Shown here: in pieces, positions 58,237 to 64,000 of the stretch | How positions within the stretch are numbered: the first letter of the stretch is position 1 | How the letters are laid out: each line of letters begins with the position of its first letter | Origin: Thermoplasmatales archaeon UBA447 | GTDB taxonomy: Archaea; Thermoplasmatota; Thermoplasmata; Thermoplasmatales; Thermoplasmataceae | Direction: 5' to 3' | NCBI GenBank assembly: GCA_002503205.1 | Contig: DARE01000008.1 | Coordinates: forward strand, 1-64,000 | Length of the DNA: 64,000 bases | The notes under the pieces: generated by a model | What the model was told of the DNA's origin: nothing | The model's database searches: none | What the model saw: only the letters and a program-made list of their open reading frames with translations | Made by a program: the position numbers and the translations under genes

Positions 58237-60103
58237 TGCTATCAGCCTCTATCCTGAGCTCCTCTTCGAAGTAATCTGGAGGCAAAAGCTCAGCTCCCTG
58301 AATCCATACCGGATCTATGCCTGTGAAATAATAATCTGTTCCGGGATACTGATTAAAAGTCCCTTTCACACTGAATTCAAGGATCACTCTTCTGGATGGT
58401 TCCAGACCATTTACTTCGAAACTGAGTGTCTCGGATGACGAAGAAGTGCCGGGCGGCTCAGCGTAGAGCTTGAATGTTGCACTCTTTCTGGTAAAGTTGA
58501 CAACTTCTGCCCTGATATCGTAATGATCCTCGTTTCTCTGAAAAGTCTCTGTCACAAATATCACATTTGCTATTTTTGACAATACCATTGAGATATCCGG
58601 CTCAGGCAGTCCGAGAAGAGATGAACTTTTTGCGCCAATTTCAGGGATTATCTTCTCAACAAGAGTGAACTTCTCGTATATCTTCGAACGCTTTTCCTTC
58701 TTGTTTATGAAGCCTCTCACTCCCCTGGCCGCTGTTTTCAATGCGGCCGTGATTTCCTCCATTATCAGATCAATCCCGGCAATCGCCTCTTTTGATTCCG
58801 AAGTAAATGGAAGCCTGATCCCGAAAACATGTACAAGTATAATGGCAGGGCCAAATGGGACACCCTTACCTCCTCTCTGGTCAAAACCATACCCTCTCCA
58901 GTCCATTTCTGATATGGCCCGAGTTATGGCACATGCACCCGGCTGGTAAAGAAGAGGGACCTTATTTGCGAATCTCACCACCCTTACCTGCTCATCTGCC
59001 GGAAGGTTCCCTCCGTAGACTATTCCTACCTCAACGGAAAATGGGTTACCGTTGTGTACGGAAACTGGCCTCTGAACAGGCTTGCCAAAGTACAGCGGCT
59101 GCAGTTCCCCATATATGTTTTTCAGCCCTCGCCTGATAAAGTCGCTTCCCAGGGGCGAAAGACAGTCAGTTGGTGGTGGAAGAATCTTAACAGAATTAAA
59201 GGCATCAAGCAGCTTTTTCATATAGTGGATTTCCAGTTTATCCACAGGAATCGAGAAATCTATTCCGGATGTGGAGGACATCTCATCCAGTGTCCTGGGT
59301 GTTAACCTGCTAAGGTCCTGAAGCAAAAACTCCCCTAATGTCCTGTTCGGGATCGATCTGGCCATTCTGTAAAGTTCGCCCAGCTCCAGGCCCATTGGGT
59401 GTGGCTTGATGGATCTTGCAGGTGTAGAAGGTTTTTCCATGACACGCTCAATTCGCACCTTCTTTCCATCAGGGTCTATGAATGTGAACTGCGCATTGGG
59501 GTTTACAATTGCGGACTCTTTGAGGTACTCGAATACAGACTGTTTGCCTGTCTGGTATTTTCCCTTGAGTGGTATCTCAATTCTCGTGCCGCTTTCCTTT
59601 TCCCATATCACCGGCTTCTCACCGATTATGTCTGCCCTGTTCTCCTTTACATTTATTCCGAGCTCGAAGGCGTAAGCCACGTCTTCCTGTTTCTGTTTTG
59701 TCTTGATTTTTGAGGGAAGTGCAGTTGTGATCTGCCCGTAAAGTATGGATGCTGTTATCCCTATACCCTGCTGGCCCCTGGATTGCCGGAGTGTTCCAAA
59801 CCTTGAACCATAAAGTAGCCGCCCAAAGACGTTCGGAACCTCCTTCCTGGATATCCCCGGGCCATTGTCCTCAACTATAACAGTGAGAGAATCATCCCCG
59901 GATCTGTTTATTTCAACATATATGTCAGGGAGTATCTGGTACTCCTCGCATGCATCCAGGGAGTTGTCCACTGCCTCCTTAATAACCATAAATAGAGATT
60001 TCTGCAGAGAGTCAAAACCCAGTATATGCCTGTTCTTCTCAAAAAATTCGGAGATTGATGTCTCCCTGAACTCGGAAGGGGCATCACTCTTTCTGGTGCT
60101 CAT
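58229..60103 (-). CDS. top6B: DNA topoisomerase VI subunit B
   Basis: The product is 624 residues. The GHKL ATPase motifs are clear: [13 protein letters not shown] (about 36-48), VEDNGPGI (about 76-83), and [20 protein letters not shown] (about 92-111). The middle H2TH and the transducer follow, ending in an Ig-like C-terminal region. It binds ATP and controls the passage of DNA through the break made by Top6A. It lies downstream of the PAC2-like gene with a 40-base gap. Confidence 0.96.
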   Translation of the reverse strand: MSTRKSDAPSEFRETSISEFFEKNRHILGFDSLQKSLFMVIKEAVDNSLDACEEYQILPDIYVEINRSGDDSLTVIVEDNGPGISRKEVPNVFGRLLYGSRFGTLRQSRGQQGIGITASILYGQITTALPSKIKTKQKQEDVAYAFELGINVKENRADIIGEKPVIWEKESGTRIEIPLKGKYQTGKQSVFEYLKESAIVNPNAQFTFIDPDGKKVRIERVMEKPSTPARSIKPHPMGLELGELYRMARSIPNRTLGEFLLQDLSRLTPRTLDEMSSTSGIDFSIPVDKLEIHYMKKLLDAFNSVKILPPPTDCLSPLGSDFIRRGLKNIYGELQPLYFGKPVQRPVSVHNGNPFSVEVGIVYGGNLPADEQVRVVRFANKVPLLYQPGACAITRAISEMDWRGYGFDQRGGKGVPFGPAIILVHVFGIRLPFTSESKEAIAGIDLIMEEITAALKTAARGVRGFINKKEKRSKIYEKFTLVEKIIPEIGAKSSSLLGLPEPDISMVLSKIANVIFVTETFQRNEDHYDIRAEVVNFTRKSATFKLYAEPPGTSSSSETLSFEVNGLEPSRRVILEFSVKGTFNQYPGTDYYFTGIDPVWIQGAELLPPDYFEEELRIEADSNE

Positions 60104-60143
60104 TGAACTGACAAGGCAGATACAGATAAATTGTTTTGCGACT

Positions 60144-60902
60144 TTATCCGAAGTATCCGAGATCTTCCTTTGGCTGAGCCCTTGTCTGAGCTTCCTCCTG
60201 CATTCGGCCAGTAATCTGCTCTATTTGCTTTGTCCTTTCGTCCAGATCTTCAAGATTTATGTCGAGGTTCAGAAGGTTCTTCAGGACCTTTACAACCTCT
60301 CTTGCCCCCTTTGGGTCTGCAAAATAGCCAGATGTTTCGCCCATGAGGCATGCACCGTATATGGAAAACATCTCACTGGACATTCCCAGTATAACACCTG
60401 CGGATCCAACTATTCCTCCACCGGGTTCCCCCTTTGGAAAGACAACCCCGCTCTCCTTCAATTTTGCAATCATTCCTGGATCTGTTACAGCGCCCAGAAC
60501 CCTTGGCTCATCGACTATTTTTCCTGTGCTGTAGCCACCCAGTGTGTATACCCCTGACAGGCCAAATTGCTTGAGCAGTTCCAGTATGGCATAGGAGACT
60601 TCATACTGTCCCTCCTGTGTTGTTCCCTGGAAATCCCCCACAAGAACAAGCAGGTCCTGTTTCCCCCGGAATTTCTTGTAATATATGCTGTTTCTTACAA
60701 GTCTCGCGACACCTTCCTCGTCAATGAAGACCTGAGGAGGAAAATACTGTGAGAACATGTCAGCCAGCTTTTCCATCTTGAATTTGTCTATAAGATAATC
60801 TGCTGCTATCTTTCCTACATTACCTATTCCCGGTAGCCCCCCTATTAGGACAGGGTTGCTAAGTTTCGGTTTTTTATACTGCCTTATTATTATTTTTTCC
60901 AT
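60144..60902 (-). CDS. PAC2-family proteasome assembly chaperone-like protein
   Basis: The product is 252 residues from ATG 60902. The fold is marked by PVLIGGLPGIGNVGKIAADY (about 17-36) and the late TSGYFADPKGAREVV (about 199-213), as in archaeal PbaB/PAC2 proteins. Relatives help proteasome assembly, but archaeal members have also been tied to other roles. The C-terminal 40 residues form a charged coiled coil. A GTG at 60905 is an alternative start, and a G-rich ribosome site within nop10 precedes both. It overlaps nop10 by 29 bases. Confidence 0.85.
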   Translation of the reverse strand: MEKIIIRQYKKPKLSNPVLIGGLPGIGNVGKIAADYLIDKFKMEKLADMFSQYFPPQVFIDEEGVARLVRNSIYYKKFRGKQDLLVLVGDFQGTTQEGQYEVSYAILELLKQFGLSGVYTLGGYSTGKIVDEPRVLGAVTDPGMIAKLKESGVVFPKGEPGGGIVGSAGVILGMSSEMFSIYGACLMGETSGYFADPKGAREVVKVLKNLLNLDINLEDLDERTKQIEQITGRMQEEAQTRAQPKEDLGYFG

Positions 60903-61059
60903 CACTACCCCCTCTTTCCATTAATCTGTACTTCTGAAATCTGTCATTCGTGGAAAATCTAGGAGGCATTGCGTACACAGCCGTGCCATCACATTTCGGG
61001 CACCTGTCCAACATAGTGTAAGCGCCACATATGGTGCACCTGTAGATCAATGAACGCAA
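60874..61059 (-). CDS. nop10: H/ACA RNP protein Nop10
   Basis: The product is 61 residues. The zinc ribbon CTICGAYTMLDRCPKC (about 8-23) and the PPRFSTNDRFQKYR stretch (about 32-45) define Nop10. It joins Cbf5, Gar1 and L7Ae in pseudouridine synthesis guided by H/ACA RNAs. The start is TTG at 61059 (or 61050), eight bases after the aIF2-alpha stop. The order aIF2-alpha - nop10 - PAC2 is common in archaea. Confidence 0.94.
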   Translation of the reverse strand: MRSLIYRCTICGAYTMLDRCPKCDGTAVYAMPPRFSTNDRFQKYRLMERGGSDGKNNNKAV

Positions 61060-61067
61060 TTAAACCA

Positions 61068-61826
61068 CTATCTCCTGGTAAATTCAGTAACCACGTTGTA
61101 CTTTTTCGAGTTCTCTGTGATCTTCTGTACCACTCTTTTCAATACATCTTCTGCCGACTTATAATCTTTCTCTGTCACAACTATATTGTATCTGGGAGCT
61201 CCAGCGTACTGTATCCTTACATTTTCCTCAACAGAATCCTTGAAAGTATTCCTGATCCTCTCAACACCGTCGCTCTCAAGGGAATATGCCTCTACAACCC
61301 CTCCAATCTTCAGATATGGCAATACGACATTTTCCTTCGCCACCTTTACAAATGTCTCCTTCCATTTCCCCTGAACATCCGGAAGCCATTCATCAGCACT
61401 GGCCGATGCATCTTCGAACGCTTCATATAAAGATCCGAACCTGTTTGCAAGATCATCGGCAAACTCCTTTCTGCTGGCTTCAACTGATTTTTTTAGCGAC
61501 TTGGAAACAATCTCTAGAAGCTTATCAGCCCTCTGGTCATTCTTCCACTCTGAAACCTTCTCCCTCTTCTGGTGTTCATTAACCCTCTTGAGGGAAAGCT
61601 CAGCATAATTCCTGGACGAATCAACACTGAGCACTTTGCAGACAGTCTTCTGGCCTTCCCTCAGATAATCTTTAATGTGTCTGACCCAGCCTGTGGCAAC
61701 TTCAGCGATGTGTACAAAACCTTCACAGTTGGGATATTCCTCAAGTTTGGCATTTGCGCCAAAGTTCTTTACGCTCTTTATTGTGACAACTACAAGGTCA
61801 CCTGGTTCGGGTAATCCCTTCTTCAT
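61068..61826 (-). CDS. eif2A: Translation initiation factor aIF2 subunit alpha
   Basis: The product is 252 residues. An S1-type OB fold (GDLVVVTIKSVKNFGANAKL onward, about 8-27, with FVHIAEVATGWVRHI, about 37-51) is followed by a helical domain and the C-terminal alpha/beta domain ending in YNIVVTEKDYKSAED. It helps aIF2-gamma carry initiator tRNA to the ribosome. Its start overlaps eS27 by four bases and nop10 follows closely. Confidence 0.96.
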   Translation of the reverse strand: MKKGLPEPGDLVVVTIKSVKNFGANAKLEEYPNCEGFVHIAEVATGWVRHIKDYLREGQKTVCKVLSVDSSRNYAELSLKRVNEHQKREKVSEWKNDQRADKLLEIVSKSLKKSVEASRKEFADDLANRFGSLYEAFEDASASADEWLPDVQGKWKETFVKVAKENVVLPYLKIGGVVEAYSLESDGVERIRNTFKDSVEENVRIQYAGAPRYNIVVTEKDYKSAEDVLKRVVQKITENSKKYNVVTEFTRR

Positions 61827-62032
61827 TCTGTTTCTCCAACGAGTTCAGCGGACAACTCGGATATGCCACCTGTTGGTCTTGAAAGAGTTGCGCCGCAGAT
61901 ATTGCATACGACTACTGATGATGTCCTTGTATAAGTTGGCTGGACATTGCCGCAATCCTTGCATTTTATCTTTACAAAGCGGTTTCCTATTCCCTTTGGC
62001 TTAACAAATTTCTTTGTTGTTTCCTCTGACAT
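61823..62032 (-). CDS. rps27e: 30S ribosomal protein eS27
   Basis: The product is 69 residues with the zinc ribbon CKDCGNVQPTYTRTSSVVVC (about 24-43) and CNIC (about 43-46), ending GATLSRPTGG. It belongs to the small subunit and sits next to eL42 in most archaeal genomes. It starts two bases after the eL42 stop. Confidence 0.97.
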   Translation of the reverse strand: MSEETTKKFVKPKGIGNRFVKIKCKDCGNVQPTYTRTSSVVVCNICGATLSRPTGGISELSAELVGETE

Positions 62033-62034
62033 TA

Positions 62035-62310
62035 TTATGCCTCCACAAGCTCAAATTTCTTAGCTCTTATTCCCTGTGGTGTAACTGCCTTTTTGCAGGT
62101 CGTGCATCTCAAACGCAGAGCCACTCTCTTTGTTGGTTTCTCCCGCCCTTCATATTTTGGCCTTGGGAAACCTCCAAATCCTGAGGTTGCCCTTCTGAAT
62201 CTTCTCTGTCCTGCCCTGAACTCACTTGCTTTCTTTTTCCTTACCCTTTCTACCTCGTGTTTTGTATGCTTCTTGCATTTCGGGCAGTAACTCATAATCA
62301 CCTTAGGCAT
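62035..62310 (-). CDS. rpl44e: 50S ribosomal protein eL42 (L44e)
   Basis: The product is 91 residues from ATG 62310, the normal family length: [20 protein letters not shown] at the start and [13 protein letters not shown] (about 65-77), giving the zinc ribbon near the ribosomal E site. The frame is open to an ATG at 62448 (137 residues), but no family member has that extension and a TATA element at 62326-62340 is spaced for a leaderless start at 62310. It heads the eS27 - aIF2-alpha - nop10 operon. Confidence 0.93.
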   Translation of the reverse strand: MPKVIMSYCPKCKKHTKHEVERVRKKKASEFRAGQRRFRRATSGFGGFPRPKYEGREKPTKRVALRLRCTTCKKAVTPQGIRAKKFELVEA

Positions 62311-62325
62311 TTTCAATAGATCCAC

Positions 62326-62340
62326 CTTAAATGTATATCT
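62326..62340 (-). promoter_or_regulatory. TATA box of the eL42/aIF2-alpha operon
   Basis: Minus-strand AGATATACATTTAAG is centred about 24 bases before ATG 62310. It fixes the start and separates it from the longer open frame upstream. Confidence 0.6.
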
Positions 62341-62342
62341 GG

Positions 62343-62362
62343 AATCATTCCATGGAATGATT
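62343..62362. repeat. Perfect 20-bp palindrome abutting the TATA box
   Basis: AATCATTCCATGGAATGATT reads the same on both strands. It begins two bases upstream of the TATA element, where the BRE and transcription-factor sites lie. It is a candidate operator of the operon carrying eL42, eS27, aIF2-alpha and Nop10. Confidence 0.65.
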
Positions 62363-62519
62363 TGTCTTGCTGCATTGATTCTTTTCTTATAAGGTTTCTT
62401 CACCTTATTCATGACAACAGGAGCACCATATGAGATGCCATGACGCATATATTGAGCAAATTATGGGGAATCCACATCTTAAATGTTTGAAATTAAATTT
62501 GGATATAAGACATGGGCAT

Positions 62520-63173
62520 TCACTTCCTCAAAGGTTCACCATGCCCTGAAAGCAGCATTGATGCGGGGTGTGCTTCTATTATCTTCTTTGATTCCTGTGC
62601 CTTTTTCATATCAAGAGTAAAACCTTTATTCAAGGCTGTTTGGCCATTTTTTATTACAACAGCATCCCCTACAAAGAGAGCAGAGTCTGGCTCAAAGTAA
62701 TATGATGTGCTTCCAGGGGTGTGTCCGGGAGTTTCAACGACCGTCAACCCAGGAAGGGTCATTTCTGAGGCTTTTTTTAAACCCTCCACTGGAGCGCTCT
62801 TCATGATTCCAGCAACGACTTTGCTGAGCATTGAGGGAGCTGGTTTCATTTTCTCCTTGCCGGAAATCACCTCCATCTCAGCGTCAGGAACATATATCTG
62901 GGGATGGAATGCATCACTCACTTCCCTGAGACCACCCACGTGATCAGGATGGTAGTGGGTTATCAGTACAGCTACCGGTTTCATTCCCCTCCCTGTGTAA
63001 TAGGATATTATCTTTTTAGCTGAACCTTTTGTGCCGGCATCTATGAGAATCTCTCCTGCTTCTGATTTCAAGGAGTAGCAGTTTGCCATCGTCCCATCTA
63101 TCAGATCTATGTTATCTGTCACCTTCAACCAGAACACCTTCCCTGGATTATGCAGACTCGCATAGATAAGCAT
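62520..63173 (-). CDS. Metallo-beta-lactamase fold hydrolase
   Basis: The product is 217 residues. The zinc motif THYHPDHVGG (about 71-80), the later ETPGHTPGS (about 146-154), VGDAV (about 167-171) and LLSGHGEP (about 207-214) complete the MBL site, of the glyoxalase-II-like branch. Substrate unknown. I take ATG 63173; a TTG at 63182 would add three residues. It is divergent from the lsm operon. Confidence 0.87.
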   Translation of the reverse strand: MLIYASLHNPGKVFWLKVTDNIDLIDGTMANCYSLKSEAGEILIDAGTKGSAKKIISYYTGRGMKPVAVLITHYHPDHVGGLREVSDAFHPQIYVPDAEMEVISGKEKMKPAPSMLSKVVAGIMKSAPVEGLKKASEMTLPGLTVVETPGHTPGSTSYYFEPDSALFVGDAVVIKNGQTALNKGFTLDMKKAQESKKIIEAHPASMLLSGHGEPLRK

Positions 63174-63213
63174 TGCTGGCAATAAAGGGGTAAAAGCTCA
63201 ATACGCAATAGTG

Positions 63214-63223
63214 TTATATATTC
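63214..63223 (+). promoter_or_regulatory. TATA box of the lsm operon
   Basis: TTATATATTC is centred about 30 bases before the lsm ATG, giving at most a very short leader. Confidence 0.55.
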
Positions 63224-63248
63224 ACTTCCAATCAAGTTCCGAATTAAA

Positions 63249-63503
63249 ATGCCAAAGCCACAGACCAATGCCCCAAAGCCTATGGACGTCCTCAGAGGAG
63301 CGATTGACAGGAATGTCCTTGTGGATGTAAAGGGAAACAGGGGATATTCAGGTATACTGGAAGGTTATGATATATATATGAACTTGGTGCTCAGGAATGC
63401 AGGCGAAACCATAAACGGGAACGTCAGTGGTGTATATGACAGAATCCTGGTCAGGGGAGATAATGTAATATTTGTCTCTCCATCAAAAGGTGATATGCAA
63501 TGA
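63249..63503 (+). CDS. lsm: Lsm/Sm-like RNA-binding protein
   Basis: The product is 84 residues. Sm1 (VLVDVKGNRGYSGILEGYDI, about 24-43, with MNLVLRNA) and Sm2 (ILVRGDNVIFV, about 66-76) motifs are complete. Archaeal Lsm proteins form rings that bind U-rich RNA. The stop overlaps the rpl37e start by four bases (ATGA); lsm-rpl37e is a conserved archaeal pair. Confidence 0.96.
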   Translation: MPKPQTNAPKPMDVLRGAIDRNVLVDVKGNRGYSGILEGYDIYMNLVLRNAGETINGNVSGVYDRILVRGDNVIFVSPSKGDMQ

Positions 63504-63664
63504 GTAATGGAACAGCAGTAATGGGAAAGATGAATAATAAGAAGGTTCACGTCACTTGCAGAAGATGTGGACATCACACTTATCATGTTAGACAGAAGAG
63601 GTGCTCTCACTGTGGATTCCCAGCTGCAAGACTCAGATCCTACAGATGGGCAAAAGCCAAATGA
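63500..63664 (+). CDS. rpl37e: 50S ribosomal protein eL37
   Basis: The product is only 54 residues. The zinc ribbon CRRCGHHTYHVRQKRCSHCG (about 20-39) and the Arg-rich SYRWAKAK end identify eL37. It is coupled to lsm by an ATGA overlap, and its last 53 bases also encode the start of purF in another frame. Confidence 0.95.
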   Translation: MSNGTAVMGKMNNKKVHVTCRRCGHHTYHVRQKRCSHCGFPAARLRSYRWAKAK

Positions 63665-64000
63665 TCACTGTGCCGTAGTTGGTATATGCGGCACAGATGA
63701 AAGTTTTCCTTACATTTTAACTTCACTGAAAACCCTTCAGCACAGGGGTCAGGAGAGCGCAGGTATTGCCACCTATTCTGATGGCCTTATCCATCTTAAA
63801 AAGGGTATGGGACTTGTAAGTGAAGTATTCAACAGCAGAGGCAATTACAACGACATAACTCTGGAGGGAAAGGTGGGTATTGGCCATACCAGATACTCCA
63901 CTGCCGGCTCTAAGTCTATGGAGAATTCTGGCCCTTTTATTGTATCAAACTCTGTAGGCCATCTTGCAATATCACACAATGGTGAGATAACCAATGCAGA
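63612..64000 (+). CDS. purF: Amidophosphoribosyltransferase, cut by the window edge
   Basis: The visible part is 129 codons. After a 19-residue leader the nucleophile Cys (about residue 20) opens CAVVGICGTDE, followed by QHRGQESAGIATY, GIGHTRYSTAGS and SHNGEITNA, all of the PurF glutamine-amidotransferase domain. It makes phosphoribosylamine, the first step of purine synthesis. The start is GTG 63612, inside rpl37e, with a ribosome site AGAGGTG at 63597-63603 nine bases before it. No other start lies between it and the Cys. The leader would be removed to free the Cys, as in Bacillus PurF. Confidence 0.9.
   Translation, partial: MDSQLQDSDPTDGQKPNDHCAVVGICGTDESFPYILTSLKTLQHRGQESAGIATYSDGLIHLKKGMGLVSEVFNSRGNYNDITLEGKVGIGHTRYSTAGSKSMENSGPFIVSNSVGHLAISHNGEITNA

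Noticed and set aside
59865..60557. 230-codon frame antisense to top6B and the PAC2-like gene
   Set aside because: Runs across two well-supported genes on the other strand and contains no domain motif.
62311..62448. 46-residue N-terminal extension of eL42
   Set aside because: No family member is this long; a correctly placed TATA box and the palindrome fall inside this stretch, so it is more likely regulatory DNA.

Overview
This window is a stretch of an archaeal chromosome, almost certainly from the class Thermoplasmata, order Thermoplasmatales (Thermoplasma/Ferroplasma/Cuniculiplasma type); the genus cannot be fixed by eye. The basis is archaeal information-processing genes (RNA polymerase subunits D, H, B, A' and A'', aIF1A, aIF2-alpha, aEF1B, Nop10, eS27, eL42, eL37, Lsm, topoisomerase VI, Hel308), one unsplit rpoB, a solitary 5S rRNA gene with its own promoter, a single-copy actin-like gene resembling Thermoplasma Ta0583, and many genes whose TATA box lies about 25 nt before the start codon (leaderless mRNAs). 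Base composition is moderately AT-rich. Protein names rest on motifs and recalled family features; no database search was run.

Layout. 1-6.4 kb is looser and accessory-like: a small membrane protein, a dolichol-phosphate-mannose-type glycosyltransferase with a GtrA tail overlapping a large polytopic membrane protein, a TauE/SafE exporter with its DUF1634 partner, a zinc-ribbon microprotein and two AT-rich gaps. 6.4-13.4 kb holds a GltD-like flavoprotein, serS, a membrane protein with a clear hairpin/T-run terminator, and the operon ribD-like reductase - ahcY - apgM. 13.5-19.8 kb is the operon hel308 - trm5 - uppS - tiaS - AK6/Fap7 kinase, then a lipid CDP-alcohol transferase. 19.8-24.4 kb (minus) holds a phosphohexomutase, a GT2 enzyme, aEF1B with a zinc-finger protein, and an actin-like gene with a small acidic partner behind a palindrome-rich leader. 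24.6-27.9 kb is a compact methylcitrate cluster (prpD-prpB-prpC). 27.9-32.3 kb (minus) holds IMPase - NAD kinase - JAMM protease and the uS13-uS4-uS11-RpoD operon. 32.5-37.6 kb has DUF357, an ABC exporter, a Taw2-like enzyme and hemC-hemD. 37.6-39.5 kb (minus) groups aIF1A, Rio1, a Dim2-like KH protein and the initiator tRNA. 39.6-50.1 kb is an amino-acid permease and the RNA polymerase operon tRNA-Lys - rpoH - rpoB - rpoA' - rpoA'' - nusA. 50.2-56.4 kb has a KDG/DHDPS-type aldolase, mtnA, trpS, a methyltransferase, 5S rRNA and otsA-otsB for trehalose. 56.3-62.5 kb (minus) is eL42 - eS27 - aIF2-alpha - nop10 - PAC2 - top6B - top6A - nitrilase. The window ends with an MBL hydrolase and the operon lsm - rpl37e - purF, the last cut by the window edge.

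No CRISPR array, insertion sequence, prophage or defence island was seen. The best second-look items are the actin-like pair with its repeat-rich leader, a perfect 20-bp palindrome abutting the TATA box of the eL42/aIF2-alpha operon, the likely CTG start of uppS, the extended RpoA'' N-terminus, the initiator tRNA beside aIF1A/Rio1/Dim2, a purF start buried in rpl37e with a 19-residue propeptide, and a 34-codon leaderless micro-ORF.
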